Of a DNA stretch of 64,000 nt, positions 11,615 through 25,272 are shown one piece after another. The DNA is taken from NCBI RefSeq assembly GCF_963855985.1, contig NC_087092.1:1550001-1614000 (forward strand), given 5' to 3'. Position 1 is the stretch's first letter. Every line of letters starts with the position of its first letter. Source of the DNA: Ostrinia nubilalis. Taxonomy: Eukaryota; Arthropoda; Insecta; Lepidoptera; Crambidae. The notes below the pieces were generated by a model. The model did not search any database, was not told where the DNA came from, and saw only the letters and a program-made list of their open reading frames with translations. A program made the translations under genes and the position numbers.

Positions 11615-14600
11615 GACCAGACAAACTTGATGGTATGACGCTCACAATAAGTATTGAAGTGGAACTATAGATGGCATTGCCATCGGCCCTGACACAGTGC
11701 AAGAGCATGGCGACTCGGATATCGAAAAACTGATCTCGATGAATCGATTAGTCGAAGAACAATCGGTTTTTGCCGCGGCGGCAGTCATGCGCGAGCGGCC
11801 GCTGTTGAATGTCTCTATCACTTTCTTGCGAGCGATTTCTTTGTCTCCACTACTAGAGAAATTCAATTATAACAAAAAATTTAATGTTAATAAGTTGTAA
11901 CGACGATGCTAATGGCAAACAAAAGAACGTCGACTAGTTTTTTTACTGGCTGGTCAAGTTGGACCTGCTTACGTATTTTCATTAGCCCAGCCTCCCACTT
12001 GGTGCACCGACGATCTGCTAAAGTTGGCGGGAAGCGGACAACGCAAGATAAGTCGATCCGTGGGGATCATGACCGTTCACGAAGATATTTGAGTCCCAAA
12101 TATACTTGTTTAGTTAGGTAGAGTCACTTAAACAGTTTGTTAAAAGACATTCTATTCTCTTCGAGCTCTTCGCCTTTTCCTTAGAAAAATGCATGCCATT
12201 GAAAATAAGTTATCGTTAAGCTGTCAATTTGTTAAATTGAGTATCACTTTAGTAGAGTCTAGATTTTCAGAGACATTCACTTTTTCATCTACGTATTGTA
12301 TGTACACTCGAGAGCACATCGTGCTAATACTTTATGTTGCAATATCGCTCTTATTACGACTACAAAAGACGCCACAGCTTGATGTGCTACTCTAAGCAAT
12401 AACAACAACGAAATATATTGCAGTTGCGACTTCTGAACGCTAAATAGCGTCACTTATTCTGTTATTAAAGAATATCTAAACTATAAAATGTGGCATCATC
12501 CCGGCAATTAGTCTCAGCTATTTAACTAATGCAGTACATAACGTTTTGCGCCACGAACGACAATTATCGTCGGACACGACACTCGCTAACGCGCTTGACT
12601 TATTATGGTAATGTCAAATCTACTAAATGCGACAGTTTTTTATGCTGTGATGATAGCAAGAAAAAAGTAGAAAAATAGAGTTTTGAAGAAGATATCGTAT
12701 AAAAATTCTACAGTTAAAGAACATACCTAACTACATTATGAAGGATCTACCGTGTCAAACAGATAGCTGAAAGTAACTGAATGAAAGGAAAACTATGCTC
12801 TTAGGTGTTCCTTACAGGAGGCTTAAGTACAAGATAGAAGATAAAATTATAATAATGCATTTTGAAAGAAGTACTACGTCTAAATCAAATCTGTAAGGAT
12901 GAGCTCATACTTGGTCGGTTTGTTCCAATTTCAGTTTAATTGAGAGATTATTTTTTTCACTCATGACAAAATTTAAATACAAAATACTTTCACCTGTAAC
13001 ATTTATTGGTGTCATATTCTCCCAGATAATATTTATTCCTGCTTTGCTTCTATGTTGCAACTCGAGTCATCGGAGAATGTAGCCCAACTGGTTGGTTCGC
13101 ACAATACAATTGTTCGTAGGAGTTCCAAGAAACCACTCGTGCCGGTGACATTTGTGAAATTAAGCCATGTCAACGGGAAAGGAGATAATTTAACATTATG
13201 TTAATAACAAACTACTTGTAGGTATATGATATTAACTAATAATTTAATTAATAGCTCAACAATTGTCAAGGGAAATCTTCGCATGATACAATCATGATAT
13301 ATTTTATCAACGTCAACAAGACCTCTCTTTCATATAAAAATGTCAAGGCGGGCTTGAAAATGCATGCTTAGTTAACTTTAATTGATATTTACTTTGACTT
13401 TAATTTCATTCAAGTAATCCATCCTATTTTTTCTATGCCTGGCAATAAAGAAGAGTAACTTAAATTTTCATTATCGTCATCATCAGGTCATTTAGTCTCC
13501 ATTTCTTTTCTTGGAGGACGACCCTCTGTAATTTCCCAAAGACAAGGGTACCTCCACAAAGTACTTTACAGTTTTTAAAAATATTCCTTCAATTGCAGAC
13601 TTGTTCAAACCTATTTATGTCGACCTTGTATAATGCTTTATTGAATGAAATTGCACTAATTGTCTAATTATTTTTTTTGCAATATCCTTCCTGATGAAGA
13701 ATAAATAACCTATTAAAAATACAAAGTGTTAAACCTGAGTAGGTATTTAGAAAATTCAATTGTGGTTTATTACACGTGCTAATAATAATTTTCTCTAACA
13801 GTTTTTGTTTAAATCTCTCTACTTTAATACTGGATAGATTATTCTGTTCTGAAACGGGATGTGAAAATATTTTAAACGGTTACAGACAGAAAGTTATACA
13901 AGATAGAGTGACAAGTATATCTTGTAATACCAGAAATGTTACACTTCAACGAAATTTTAGCGCGATAGCATTTCTTTGAGCAATAATCGACATAAAATAA
14001 ATAAAATCAAAATCAAAGTGTCTGTTTGTCGTGTCAAAAAAACAGCTTCTTGCCATATTCATGAAACGCAGGCGAAACAGCGGCTAGACGCTGGTTTATT
14101 AAAAAAACTATAGTCTCTGCTGATTAAATTATTTATAACGTCTTCACAACTATGCCGTGTTGACTGCTAAGAAACCAATACTTTTTCTCTCTATTATGTC
14201 CCGTTGCTTATGCATTCAAAATCAAAATCAAAATCAAAAATATTTATTCAGTTTAGACCACAAGTGGCACTTATGAACGTCAATAGAAAATAATAAAAAA
14301 AGAAAAGGTAGCCCTTATGGGGCACTTTACATGTCTCCTTATCTTTTGGGCCCTACCAGCGCTTCGAGACAAACATATGGCAAGTGCTGAGAAGAAACGC
14401 CGGAACAAACTTACGGAACAAACTTACATTAATCAAATATCGATGGATCTATTGTAGAGTCCCACAGTTCCGGATGGCGCACACCGCGCGAATCCTCCCA
14501 CATCCGACATTGTGTCTGGCGACCTTTATGCTGTTCCTTCAACCTGAGAACCAGGGCTGTCACTCACCACCACAAATTAAAACAATTTGACTGTACAGAG

Positions 14601-16423
14601 AGGCAGCACCACCAGACTGGCTGGCTATCATTTTTCTTCCCAAATAGAACTACATTAGAATTTTGTCCATCTCAAAATAAAACAATTGCACATCGAATAA
14701 AAAGAACAGTAGGTACCAACAACACAGCACCAATGGTGCTCAACTAAAATAGGACCTATTACAGATACATAAACTAGTAGTAATAGCACAGTGTTAAGTT
14801 TATTGTGCCCTTGATAGTACCAAAAAGTACAAGACGGTGCAGACTGTGTGATTCCCATTAAAAATACCAACGTTACTATAATTCTACTTCATTCACACTA
14901 TGACTAATGTTTTCACATGTGTAATAGCAATTTATGAGCATGGTGTCAGATTTAATTATTGTGACTGATATGAATCATGTATTTACTAACAATTTTTAGA
15001 AGCAATAACCTAGCTAGTTAATAGCTGACGTCCATTGCATGGATCTTATCAAAGAACCAATTGGATTCAAGCCTGTAGATCCCAAATTAAGAAGTATCTC
15101 ACACGAATCCAGATCCAATAGATTGAAACAGCTAGTCAACACGTGGCTCTTCCATAGATTTTGTACGGAAAAAGAAACCTGAAAAGGAAACCTTATGACG
15201 ACACTAATTCGCGAACTGTGTTAACATACTATTATTGATTTCAAAGCATCTAAAATCGAAGTTTCAAGCTTTAAAACAAACTTTTAATTCTTACATTAAG
15301 ATTTTTTTAAACCTGTCTAGAGTTCTGTCTGTTCAAGTGACAACCCTGCGCCTGCTCTCACGACCTCGCGAGGAAATTAAGATTTTTCCACAGATTACGT
15401 TAGGTCGTTTCGTTCAGTATTTGTTTGCTTCTAAAGTAATGGGCCCGTTATTAGCTAGGCGCGGCGGTACACTCGCGCGCCGAATCGCGACGATATTTCA
15501 ACTTGACTTGGGTAAATACCTGAACAAATGCTCGCTGGGGCGACGAACCCTTCAAACTTGGTCGGTCCTCGGTCACACCCTAGCGTAAAGTTTTTTGAAA
15601 GTTTTAACTGATTGACCGTGAGACGTAGGTATAGCTGGAAACATTTTCTTCAGTTATCAAATCGCCCTTATCGTATCGTATATTATCGTAGCGCTTTAAG
15701 TTGAAGTTTGGAGAGCCCCATTGAGTTGTTACTAACAGCCGTATATGTAAGACAGTGAGTCACCATCAGTATCTGACATAATAAGCAAATAGTTATACAT
15801 GAATGACTCTTCATGAATCGATAGATATACCGGAGACCCCCTTGAAATGGATTGACATGGTTTAAAATATCATTGCAAATTACTCGTGTTTACGCATTAT
15901 TCCCTACTCCATCTCGTAGAACCTTAAGTGGTCGCATATGACCAGGGTAACAATTGATTCTTAATAATTATGTCTCGATTCGTTACATAATACATTCTAT
16001 TCCCGCAATTTTCGGATTCTATCACGTACCTACACTACCTACCTAAAGTTTTAAAAATATTTTTAAATAATCAAAAAGAAAATGTTCGAACGTAATATTT
16101 TTAATCACTTTCGACTCGACTGTACTTGTTTATTGTATTGTTGTTAAATTTAGTGCAGCCCAAATAGGTGTGTTCGGAAGCAGTGTCACCTTTGGTATAA
16201 ATTAACCTTAATGACTTTCGCCAGAAATAATTAACTAAATGCACCCTAAAAATAACGTGAGCTGAAAGTAATCTGCGCAATTGTTGTAACCAATATACTT
16301 ACTTGTGCAAAGTAAATGGTTTGTAATATTCTTTTGAGAAATAAACTTTAACCCTAACAATACTCAGCTACCCAGTTCATTTAAAACTATGTCTTTGAAG
16401 CATTCAACACCGGAGGGTGTTCA
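11615..16423. other. Gene-free stretch
   Basis: No gene supported over 4.8 kb. A 117-codon frame at 15235-15588 and a 74/67-codon pair at 11642-11900 have no motif I recognise. Retroposon-like sequence is present at 14213-14420. The rest is AT-rich and unremarkable; it could be a long intron or intergenic. Confidence 0.5.
14213..14420. repeat. 3'-end fragment of a dispersed non-LTR retroposon
   Basis: Starts with repeated 'AAAATC' words, then 'CACTTATGAACGTCAA', 'GGGGCACTTTACATGT' and 'CTCCTTATCTTTTGG'. The same words in the same order occur at 52668-52795. The following 'AGTGCTGAGAAGAAACGCCG' resembles 24960-24985 and the reverse strand near 18505-18530. Non-coding fragments of one family. 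Confidence 0.65.
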
Positions 16424-16467
16424 CTATACAGTAGGTGTAAAAAGGAGTTTTTACACCTACTGTATAG
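16424..16467. repeat. Perfect 20-bp stem hairpin
   Basis: CTATACAGTAGGTGTAAAAA, then GGAG, then the exact reverse complement: a 20-base stem with a 4-base loop. No T-run or coding context explains it. Could be a short foldback remnant. Confidence 0.8.
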
Positions 16468-16611
16468 CTTTATCTATACTACCAAGGGAACTACTGCGAA
16501 GATCAAAGATCAAGTTACGTGCGACTAGCTAGAGGCATGTGCATCTCACGACAGCCAGCGGAGAGTGACGAGCGATGGGAGATAAGGTAACTGCTCTACA
16601 TAAATGTCTAA

Positions 16612-16753
16612 CGCCCGTATTCACAAACATTACTATGAGGTCTCACAATGCTCGTGGACGCACAGGTCCACGAACCTATCACAGAGCTCTATTCAACGCT
16701 GTGCGTTCGATTTGCTGCTTCACTTAAGCAAGCATCGTTTTTGAATACGGGTG
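16612..16753. repeat. 'CGCCCGTATTCACAAAC' MITE, copy 1
   Basis: Begins CGCCCGTATTCACAAACAT and ends in the near reverse complement 'GAATACGGGTG'. A second copy in the same orientation lies at 39563-39709. Between them are shared words such as 'ACAGAGCTCTATTCAACG' and 'CTTCACTTAAGCAAGCATCG'. Non-coding. Confidence 0.8.
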
Positions 16754-17219
16754 TAAGCAAGCATTAAACTAGCTTTGTGGTTCCAACAGAGTAAAGTAGG
16801 ACAATCCCCACTCTTCCCGTAGATTTAAGGAGGCAACTAAGAGAGAAATATGGAAACTTTAGGCCTCTCCAATCTGTCTAACCAGGGTGGGAAGTCCAAG
16901 CCAAATTCTCTATTTGCCTCTGGTGAATCAGGGAGTCGTGTCCCTGCAGTGCAGAAATGACCAACTTGAGCAACAAGGTAATACCATATACTAACGTGAT
17001 AGAACTATTTTATAGTTCCTCCAATCAGACAGTCAAAGAAATTAATTCGAAGACAAAGATATGACAAACCGCAAGCGCCTCTCACGGCAATCAGTAGACA
17101 GTGACGAACGATGGGAAATAAGGAAAATTCTGTCCGTTTTAATTGCAAGCTTGAACTTAGCTGAGTGCTTGTCGACGCTGAATGTTTGCAAGTATAGGGC
17201 AAATACCGACACGCGATGC

Positions 17220-17404
17220 AATGAGGGTTTTCGCGATTGAAAAATCCGCCAGATGGCAATACGTAGACGCGAGGTCCAAATGCTGCATGATTGGTTATTT
17301 TTGACATGACATTGATATATCAAAATTCACCAATCATGCAGCATTTGGACCTCCCGTCTACGTATTGCCATCTGGCGGATTTTTCAATCGCGTAAACCCT
17401 CATT
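17220..17404. mobile_element. AATGAGGGTTTTCGCG palindromic MITE, copy 1
   Basis: Arms of about 75 bases start AATGAGGGTTTTCGCGATTG and return inverted at 17404, with a loop of about 35 bases. A near-identical copy is at 63741-63921. The overlapping 93-100 codon minus-strand frames (17005-17323) arise from this palindrome and are not genes. Confidence 0.85.
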
Positions 17405-19657
17405 GGAAGATTATTACCACACAACCGGCGAAAATCGAGTTATCCAAATAATATTTCATCAGGGTAAGCCTAAACTTCTCATAGACATGGTTTCAATTTC
17501 AGACCTCCCATTCCAACAAATTGGAACTCTCTGAGTGGTAAAATGAAAGTACCTACCTACTATACTACTTAATTTGAAACAGTTTTTTATGCTTAACAAG
17601 GCAGTTATTTGACCACAAATGTTAAGTGGGATGCAGTCTTCCTAGGGTGGTACATATCTGCCCTGTAAGTGCCTATTCACTCTCGCCGTGAAAAGGCCCG
17701 GATTAATAGTCTTCAGGAAAGACAGCAGCAGGCAGCGAATTTCAGACCCTAGCTGGCCCTAGTTGCAGCTCTAGATTTTAGTAAATTTAAACATGTAGAG
17801 AAGGTATATTTTTAATAGTAATAAATACGAATACTTAACTTAGGTACCTACCTACTACTGCCGCAAAACAAAACTCGTTCACGTTTATGAATTATATAAA
17901 ACTACAATTAATTACTATAGGTAGGTATACTAGTTTATTCAATAATAAGTTGTTATACTGAAAACATTAAAGATTTTCAGGTATGCACACGCGTTCTTCC
18001 GATGTCTCAAATCGCTGGCGGCGGAAAACGAGCGAATCGCCGTGATAGCGATAACGTTTATTGCTTTGTAGAGACGCCACGTCCTGCGTGACGTGGTTTT
18101 AATCTTTATTTGCTTGATAAACTAACTTTTGCCCGCAACTTCACTCTAGGTCTGTTACTGTAAGACTCATCGCGGTTATGTTTCACTTTTGAAAACCAGG
18201 ATAAGAACTATCCTATGGTTTTTCCTTCCTAGGTCTAAAACTATCTCTATATTTTAATGAGATCGTAACAAATGCATGAAAATTCCGATTCTTCGAACGT
18301 GTATAACTTGCCTTAGACTGATCCTAAGACTTTGACATCAGTACCATGACATGGGTACCATCTTATTTTTACTTTAACAAACGTCAAAAATCTGTCAAAC
18401 TCCATACAAAAAACACCGGTTATCGTTAAAGTTACGGTCAAAGTTAGGTGGTGCAACTCAGCCTAAGTATTGCTCTTAGCGAGGAGTAACTACCTATACC
18501 ATTTGAGTTTCTTCCGCCACTTCTCAGCACCAGCCAATATGTTGTCCCGAAGTAGTGGTAGGGCAAACTATATTTGGGACACGTTCTGGAAAGGTCCACA
18601 GTACTGAATAAAAGCTTTGACTTTGATCTTATTTTTGTTGTTGTGTTGGCCGGTACTTTTAAAAAAGGCCCATAATGGTGCCTGAATGCTCTCCTTCATC
18701 TAAAGCTGTTCAGAGGTTGAAGCATGAAAAAGTAACCTAACAAACAGACAGAGTTACTGTGTTACATAGTTAATTTTATTCAACGTTCTGGATTTTCCAC
18801 GCCCTGTAGGCAGTATAAATAAAGCGCTATAGCTAAATTGCCTCCCCTTATCTTAGATAAGTACTGGATTGATTTGTTTTTACACATTACACATTGGGAC
18901 ACATTAATTCGCGTCCATATCACTGATGGCGCCATCATACAGGTTGTACTCCGACAGCATGTCAAGATAATCACGTGACTTAGGCAGTTCTATGTTGGAT
19001 ATTGCAAAAAATATTTATGATGTCGACAATAACAATTTGGTGTTTGTTTCAAATCAAATAATTTATTCAGTAACTATAGGCTCTTTCCAGGGCGTTTATT
19101 TGCTATAGTGCCCTTTGGTTAATGATTTTCAATTGAGAGGAATGTTTTGATTGAAAAATATGCTAATTAATTATTTGAGTATTTGTAGGAATGAAATATC
19201 GGAAAATTATATTGCATTTTTGCCATTTTAATAACAAGTTTATTTTCAAACTTTCGTCGAAAGCATTTGACAATATGTAAAGTAGATAATTATCCACCGA
19301 AAGTGAACTTGCTCCACGACATTCGTCACCTGAGCTCGTTGATTGGCAGGGATCCGCATATCATTGCCTCAGGCCAGAACTGGCCCAGTCTCCATTGATG
19401 ACAACTTACGGCCTTGTGGACCCGGTACAGACCAGCTAAATTCTGTGGGCTCTTATCCAGTTGTAATAGAAGCTAATTTTCAACAATTTATAGTCTGGTG
19501 TGATGACGTCTGTACCTACATAATTGCTTATTTAGCAGCCAAACGACATTAAAATATTATTTATGCAAACAACATTTGAAAAAGCCATTTCGCAGATTTG
19601 AGCGACACCTCGTAAACTACTACAAGCTCATTTGGATTTGGGAATTTAGGGCTTTTA
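17405..19657. other. Gene-free stretch with retroposon scraps
   Basis: No gene supported. 17610-17700 shares 'GGTGGTACATATCTGCCCTG' and 'GTAAGTGCCTATTCACTCTC' with 54010-54085. 18110-18330 is a diverged member of the short retroposon family at 6500-6707. 18500-18615 is the reverse strand of the 'CAGTGCTGAGAAG' retroposon tail. Confidence 0.5.
18354..18465. mobile_element. GGCTGAGTTGCACCACC MITE, copy 2
   Basis: On the reverse strand it begins GGCTGAGTTGCACCACCTAA, runs through 'GGTGTTTTTTGTATGGAG', and ends near 'AAGATGGTACC'. It is the uninterrupted relative of 10148-10359, about 112 bp and non-coding. Confidence 0.75.
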
Positions 19658-20858
19658 CGGCCGAATACTGAAACGCCATTTAAATATTTGACGGCTTCTC
19701 AAATAGTTAAGCAGCTCCTAAACTTACATTTCGCATACTCAAAACAATATCTGAGCAGTTCTCAATTTTTAAGCACCTCTCAAATTAAGTTGCACTCAAA
19801 CGCCACTCAAATGAATTTTCGCATACTGAAACGCCATTCAACGCTAAGCATTACTCAAACAACTGTCAAATCGTCTTAAGCAGCTGTTAAATTTGAGAGT
19901 GCTTGCGCGGTATCTTAAATCCTATTCTTATACCTAAATAGTGGTAAATAATGTGTGTCATCGTTATCATTTCTTTCGAGCCTCGAGGAAATACCTAGAT
20001 CTAATCGCAGGAACGCAATAAGGCTGAACGCTATTGAAAAATATTATTATAATGACATGCAATTCCGAGCGAGGTTCCGCGTCCCTAAAGAAACGGTGTT
20101 GTTTCTGGATTCATAATTTGGAAGCTCTTTGAAACCCCTCACCAAATGCCATACAACCAGTGGACCAAATACTTATTATAACCCTACTATTCTACGCAAC
20201 GGGAAGTTATGAACGTGTACTAGGTGATATCTTCCAAATCTAACAGCCAACTGTGCATCGTATAGTGCACGAAGTAACAACCAAAATAGCTGCTATGAAA
20301 TCGCTTTACATAAACATGCTTATTTCTGAGGATTAAGGGGACATCGCATAGCAGCATTTCCAAGAGTTGTTGATTTGTCAATTTGATGCTCTGTCAGTCC
20401 ACAATGATAAATGTCAATTGTGGTTACGTTTCGGTCCACGATCGCCACTTAATAGATTTCAACAATAAAAAGTATCACCTTTAAAATTATTTTTTTAATT
20501 AAATAAAAATGCAAGCATTAATTTTTTTATATGATAAAACGAGATTTATATATAATAGAAACTAAAATTAAACTGTTCTATGTTAAGTTGATTGAGTATA
20601 TTTCCATAAAAGACAATACATAACCAAACGATGCTGCGTGTAATGGATAAAAAACGTAAAGTTATCATTTGTGTAAATGAAAACATACTTTTTTTGGTAA
20701 ATGTTGCCAGTAGGTAAACATTTGAGAGCTGCTTAGCTGATCACGGCTTCAAATCCGTTGAGTGGCGTTTGAGAATACCATTTAAAATTGAAGGATACTT
20801 AAATTTAGGAGCCCGTCAGCTGAGTGACAGATTTGAGTAGTGTTTCAGTATTCGGCCG
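19658..20858 (+). mobile_element. PIF/Harbinger-like non-autonomous element, copy 1 (1,201 bp)
   Basis: Ends are CGGCCGAATACTGAAAC and its reverse complement, flanked by TTA on both sides (19655-19657, 20859-20861): the 3-bp duplication expected of PIF/Harbinger. Inside, about 20060-20310 on the plus strand encodes a broken HARBI1-like fragment. Readable pieces include 'RFRVPKETVLFLD' and 'PTVHRIVHEVTTKIAAM', but stops and frame changes interrupt it. The subterminal regions hold many short direct and inverted words (CTCAAA, GAGTGGCGTTT). It cannot move without a transposase from elsewhere. Copy 2 lies 43 bp to the right, inverted. Confidence 0.85.
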
Positions 20859-20901
20859 TTAATGTCTAAAAGTAATACTTAAAACTGATCTGAGACTCTA
20901 T

Positions 20902-22102
20902 CGGCCGAATACTGAAACGCTACTCAAATCTTTCACTCAGCTGACGGGCTCCTAAATTTAAGTATCCTTCAATTTTAAATGGTATTCTCAAACGCCACTC
21001 AACGGATTTGAAGCCGTGATCAGCTAAGCAGCTCTCAAATGTTTACATAATGGCAACATTTACCAAAAAAAGTATGTTTTCATTTACACAAATGATAACT
21101 TTACGTCTTTTATCCATTACACGCAGCATCGTTTGGTTATGTATTGTCTTTTATGGAAATATACTCAATCAACTTAACATAGAACAGTTTATTTTTAGTT
21201 TCTATTATATATAAATCTCGTTTTATCATATAAAAAAATTAATGCTTGCATTTTTATTTAATTAAAAAAATAATTTTAAAGGTGATACTTTTTATTGTTG
21301 AAATCTATTAAGTGGCGATCGTGGACCGAAACGTAACCACAATTGACATTTATCATTGTGGACTGACAGAGCATCAAATTGACAAATCAACAACTCTTGG
21401 AAATGCTGCTATGCGATGTCCCCTTAATCCTCAGAAATAAGCATGTTTATGTAAAGCGATTTCATAGCAGCTATTTTGGTTGTTACTTCGTGCACTATAC
21501 GATGCACAGTTGGCTGTTAGATTTGGAAGATATCACCTAGTACACGTTCATAACTTCCCGTTGCGTAGAATAGTAGGGTTATAATAAGTATTTGGTCCAC
21601 TGGTTGTATGGCATTTGGTGAGGGGTTTCAAAGAGCTTCCAAATTATGAATCCAGAAACAACACCGTTTCTTTAGGGACGCGGAACCTCGCTCGGAATTG
21701 CATGTCATTATAATAATATTTTTCAATAGCGTTCAGCCTTATTGCGTTCCTGCGATTAGATCTAGGTATTTCCTCGAGGCTCGAAAGAAATGATAACGAT
21801 GACACACATTATTTACCACTATTTAGGTATAAGAATAGGATTTAAGATACCGCGCAAGCACTCTCAAATTTAACAGCTGCTTAAGACGATTTGACAGTTG
21901 TTTGAGTAATGCTTAGCGTTGAATGGCGTTTCAGTATGCGAAAATTCATTTGAGTGGCGTTTAAGTGCAACTTAATTTGAGAGGTGCTTACAAATTGAGA
22001 ACTGCTCAGATATTGTTTTGAGTATGCGAAATGTAAGTTTAGGAGCTGCTTAACTATTTGAGAAGCCGTCAAATATTTAAATGGCGTTTCAGTATTCGGC
22101 CG
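20902..22102 (-). mobile_element. PIF/Harbinger-like element, copy 2, inverted (1,201 bp)
   Basis: Same length and ends as copy 1 but in opposite orientation, with its own TAT flanks (20899-20901, 22103-22105). By eye, differences from copy 1 are few over the whole length. Distinct target duplications indicate two separate insertions rather than one palindromic element. Together they form an inverted repeat of about 2.4 kb with a 43-bp spacer. The 77-codon minus-strand frame at 21881-22114 is a by-product of the subterminal repeats. Confidence 0.85.
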
Positions 22103-22105
22103 TAT

Positions 22106-25100
22106 ATCTGTCAATTGTTTTAAAGGCGTGTACCTACCTAAGTAGAGTACCTAGGTATATCTGTCTGTTTTACGTTTCATACTAACACGGTACACGATTA
22201 AACCTATTTTGATGGGTTTTTGTATGGAACCTAGGAGGGACATGGACTACCTTTATCTCAATAACAAAGGGGTAATAGAGAATAAGGGTTATGTGCATGC
22301 AAGCTTCGAGCAGAAACAGCTCTAAGCTTATTTAACTTTAATTTTATCCTAGGACAAAATTTTGCAATTGAAATATGTTTCCTTCCTTTCTGAATAGTTA
22401 CCTACACTTACTTTCTGAATAGTTCTCTTAGAACAACAAGATATTGGACTGATCGATAAACTTTTTTTTAAATTTACTACTGTATTTGTCATTACAATGG
22501 AAACACCGAAAGAGTGACAGACTGATCGCAGATAAAAGTTTTAAAAATAAATAATACTTAGTTATTTATCTTTATAATCAATCACCTTTTTAATCAAACG
22601 AATATTATTACTCAGAAATGACAACATTCTCAAGCGATTAGACTCATTAACGATTTGTTAAAGATTATAATCTAAATTTAATTAATTCCAATAAAACACC
22701 GCCCCTACTCTCCAACTAAGTATTTAGAGCTACTAAAATATCATTATTAACTAGTAATATTTTGTGATACATCAATTTTAATATACTTGTTAAGAAATAA
22801 CTTTGTCTTCGTCATGCACGCATTTAGTTGTAGATACGATAAAAAGATAAAAAAAAAACAGTTTTATTGCTGAGATCTGCTTATTAAAAACCTTAAGAAT
22901 CCACGTAGAGCAAAGTTTCTTCTCTGCTTTAAGAAAATACAGATAGAAGGTTTTCAGGATTATTAATTTCTACGTCATGAACTATTACAACTAATTTATC
23001 TAAACGAAAATCTCAACATAATTTCACTAATTGCGTGATTTTATCTCTACCCACTTATCATCAAAATCAAACGTTTACATTAAAAATAAGAATTTTCCGC
23101 GAACAATCATAAAACTAATGATCTAAGATTGATGTTAAGACTACTCAAATAATAATAACGTATTGTTTCAGTTAAACACGAATAACTCACCTGAATTTTT
23201 TATTTACACAACACAAAACTACTCATTCACTTCACAGCGCACTGGAAATAAATTCAAACACGAATTGATTATTTAAACCTCCGTGTGTTCGTCATCAAGA
23301 ACAACCAGCACCCCTGAAAAAAAAGTTTGTCAGGCGCGATCTATCAGTTTTCGCGCCAATAGCACTTTTCAAATCGCCGCGTGCGCTCAGAAGCAACGCT
23401 TTCCACAAACTAATTTACTTTTCCTGCGCATTGCTCGCAATCGTAGAAGCAAACCGACCAAGATTAATATCAGTTGAATATAAAGATGTATTCGTATGTT
23501 ATTTGCTCTTTAACGTGGTTGCATAATAATGCGTGTGATTGCTTGATTTGTTAGCATAGTTGTTTTGTTTAATTAACATGATGTTGCCTAAACTAGCAAC
23601 GTTTTCAGGGACTGATCACAATCGAAGCTTTGTTTAGGTTCTCGGTAGTAACATGTTTTGACGTTAATTGTTGATATTTTCATCTTAATTTGCTATTTAC
23701 ACCAGTTTCAGAATATGTAGGTACTTGACTCTGTCTTTTCAGGGTAATTACAAACGAGATAAATTATATCGCTTGCAGCAGCGGCGGTTTTGCCCAAATC
23801 GGTATCCGCTATTTTAAAATAGTTTTTTTCTTGAACTTCTTTAACAGCTATAAAGCAGCTTGATAGACATTATCGTGGTTCTTGATTAGAGATAACTTTC
23901 GCTATCTTTATCCTAATCTACACCACTTGACACATTTGAAAGTATTTTGCTGTCTTTTTACAAAAACTTAGGTAAGTATCATTTCTAAGTGAAGAAAGAC
24001 ACTGGATCTCCTGATAGATCAGTGATTGATGGGACCAGTGATAAGTTCAAGAGATTGGGCAACACCTTTCTTAGGGATTTCAAAATAGTCATCGAATATT
24101 TTTGTTGCATTGCAAAATATGTGTTTGTTTGCCTGTGATAAATTACAAAAACAATACTTGTTATCTATCGTACCTATATGAACGCTGTCTATATACCTAC
24201 TAAACACAATATTTCTTTTCAGAATATAAATATGACTAAGTATTACATTCAAAGAATCTGTTAAAAATGTTATTAATGCATTACACAATGTTAAATTTTA
24301 GATTAATCAATATTATCAGCAAAGATTCTGTTGTCTTGCAAACTTTGGCGACTCTATCGCAAAAACATTTAGGACAAACCACGGATGGATCTGCAAAAAC
24401 ATCATGGAATCTCACATTGACAATATACTTGCATCTACAAAATTACTTACGTTAGAAGATACTTAATTTAAGTGACGAAATCTGCAACTTGAAGTTTGCA
24501 ACTTTTTAGAAGGGTCACTAATATTAGCATGCCAGAGAACGGTTCACGGTCTCTTCAAGGATGTGCGCGACGGGGAAAACACTTTTTTCCCATTGTTATC
24601 GGCCCAGCGATCTAAGACCTACCTTATTTGAGCTGTATTGGCGTTTGACGATTCTCATATTACTTTTGCGGATATCCTTGTTTCGGAAATCTACATGACT
24701 TCTGATGTGTCTCATTCTTCATACTCTCATTAAGGGTAATAGGAAAAAATATGTGTGAAATAATGAAACGCGGGTACTAACCCGCATGCGGAGATCTGCA
24801 CGCGTGACGAAATTCGCATCACAGGAAAAGAGCACAAAAAGATTTAAAAAAAACTCATGAAACTCATTTACTTTTGCAAATAGGCTTTTAAAAAGCAGTT
24901 TTACACGTTCCAATATTAATAGGGTTAACCCTACCACTGCTTCGGAACAATAAATGGGCCAGTGCTGAGAAGAAGCAGCGCAAGAAACTCAGTCACTATT
25001 TAAACAATTAACATACAAGGTATCTGTAAGATAGTAAGATAGGGTGAACTAACGCGACTAGGGTGACCGAAAAAGTTCGAAAAAAACCTACTGGTTTATG

Positions 25101-25272
25101 GAGGTAAATAGTATTACCTACATAAAAAATGTTACATTGGCGCGAAATTTTATAAACAGGTAATAAATCCGTTGGTTTGTATGCCATTAGCTCCGATAAT
25201 AGACACCAAAAGTTATCGTAATTAGTATTGATAAGCATCACTAATCAACTGATAAGTCGTAGGATATGTGTT
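22106..25272. other. Gene-free stretch; possible non-coding exon near 23190
   Basis: No coding exon recognised. On the minus strand an AATTCAG|GTGAGTT splice-donor consensus ends a possible leader exon at 23191-23290, discussed as a finding. At 24905-25012 there is another 'CAGTGCTGAGAAGAAGCAGC' retroposon tail. An 89-codon minus frame (24019-24288) shows no family motif. Confidence 0.45.

Noticed and set aside
15235..15588. 117-codon plus-strand open frame
   Set aside because: No family motif, no repeated support, AT-rich surroundings and no neighbouring exon; length is within chance for this composition.
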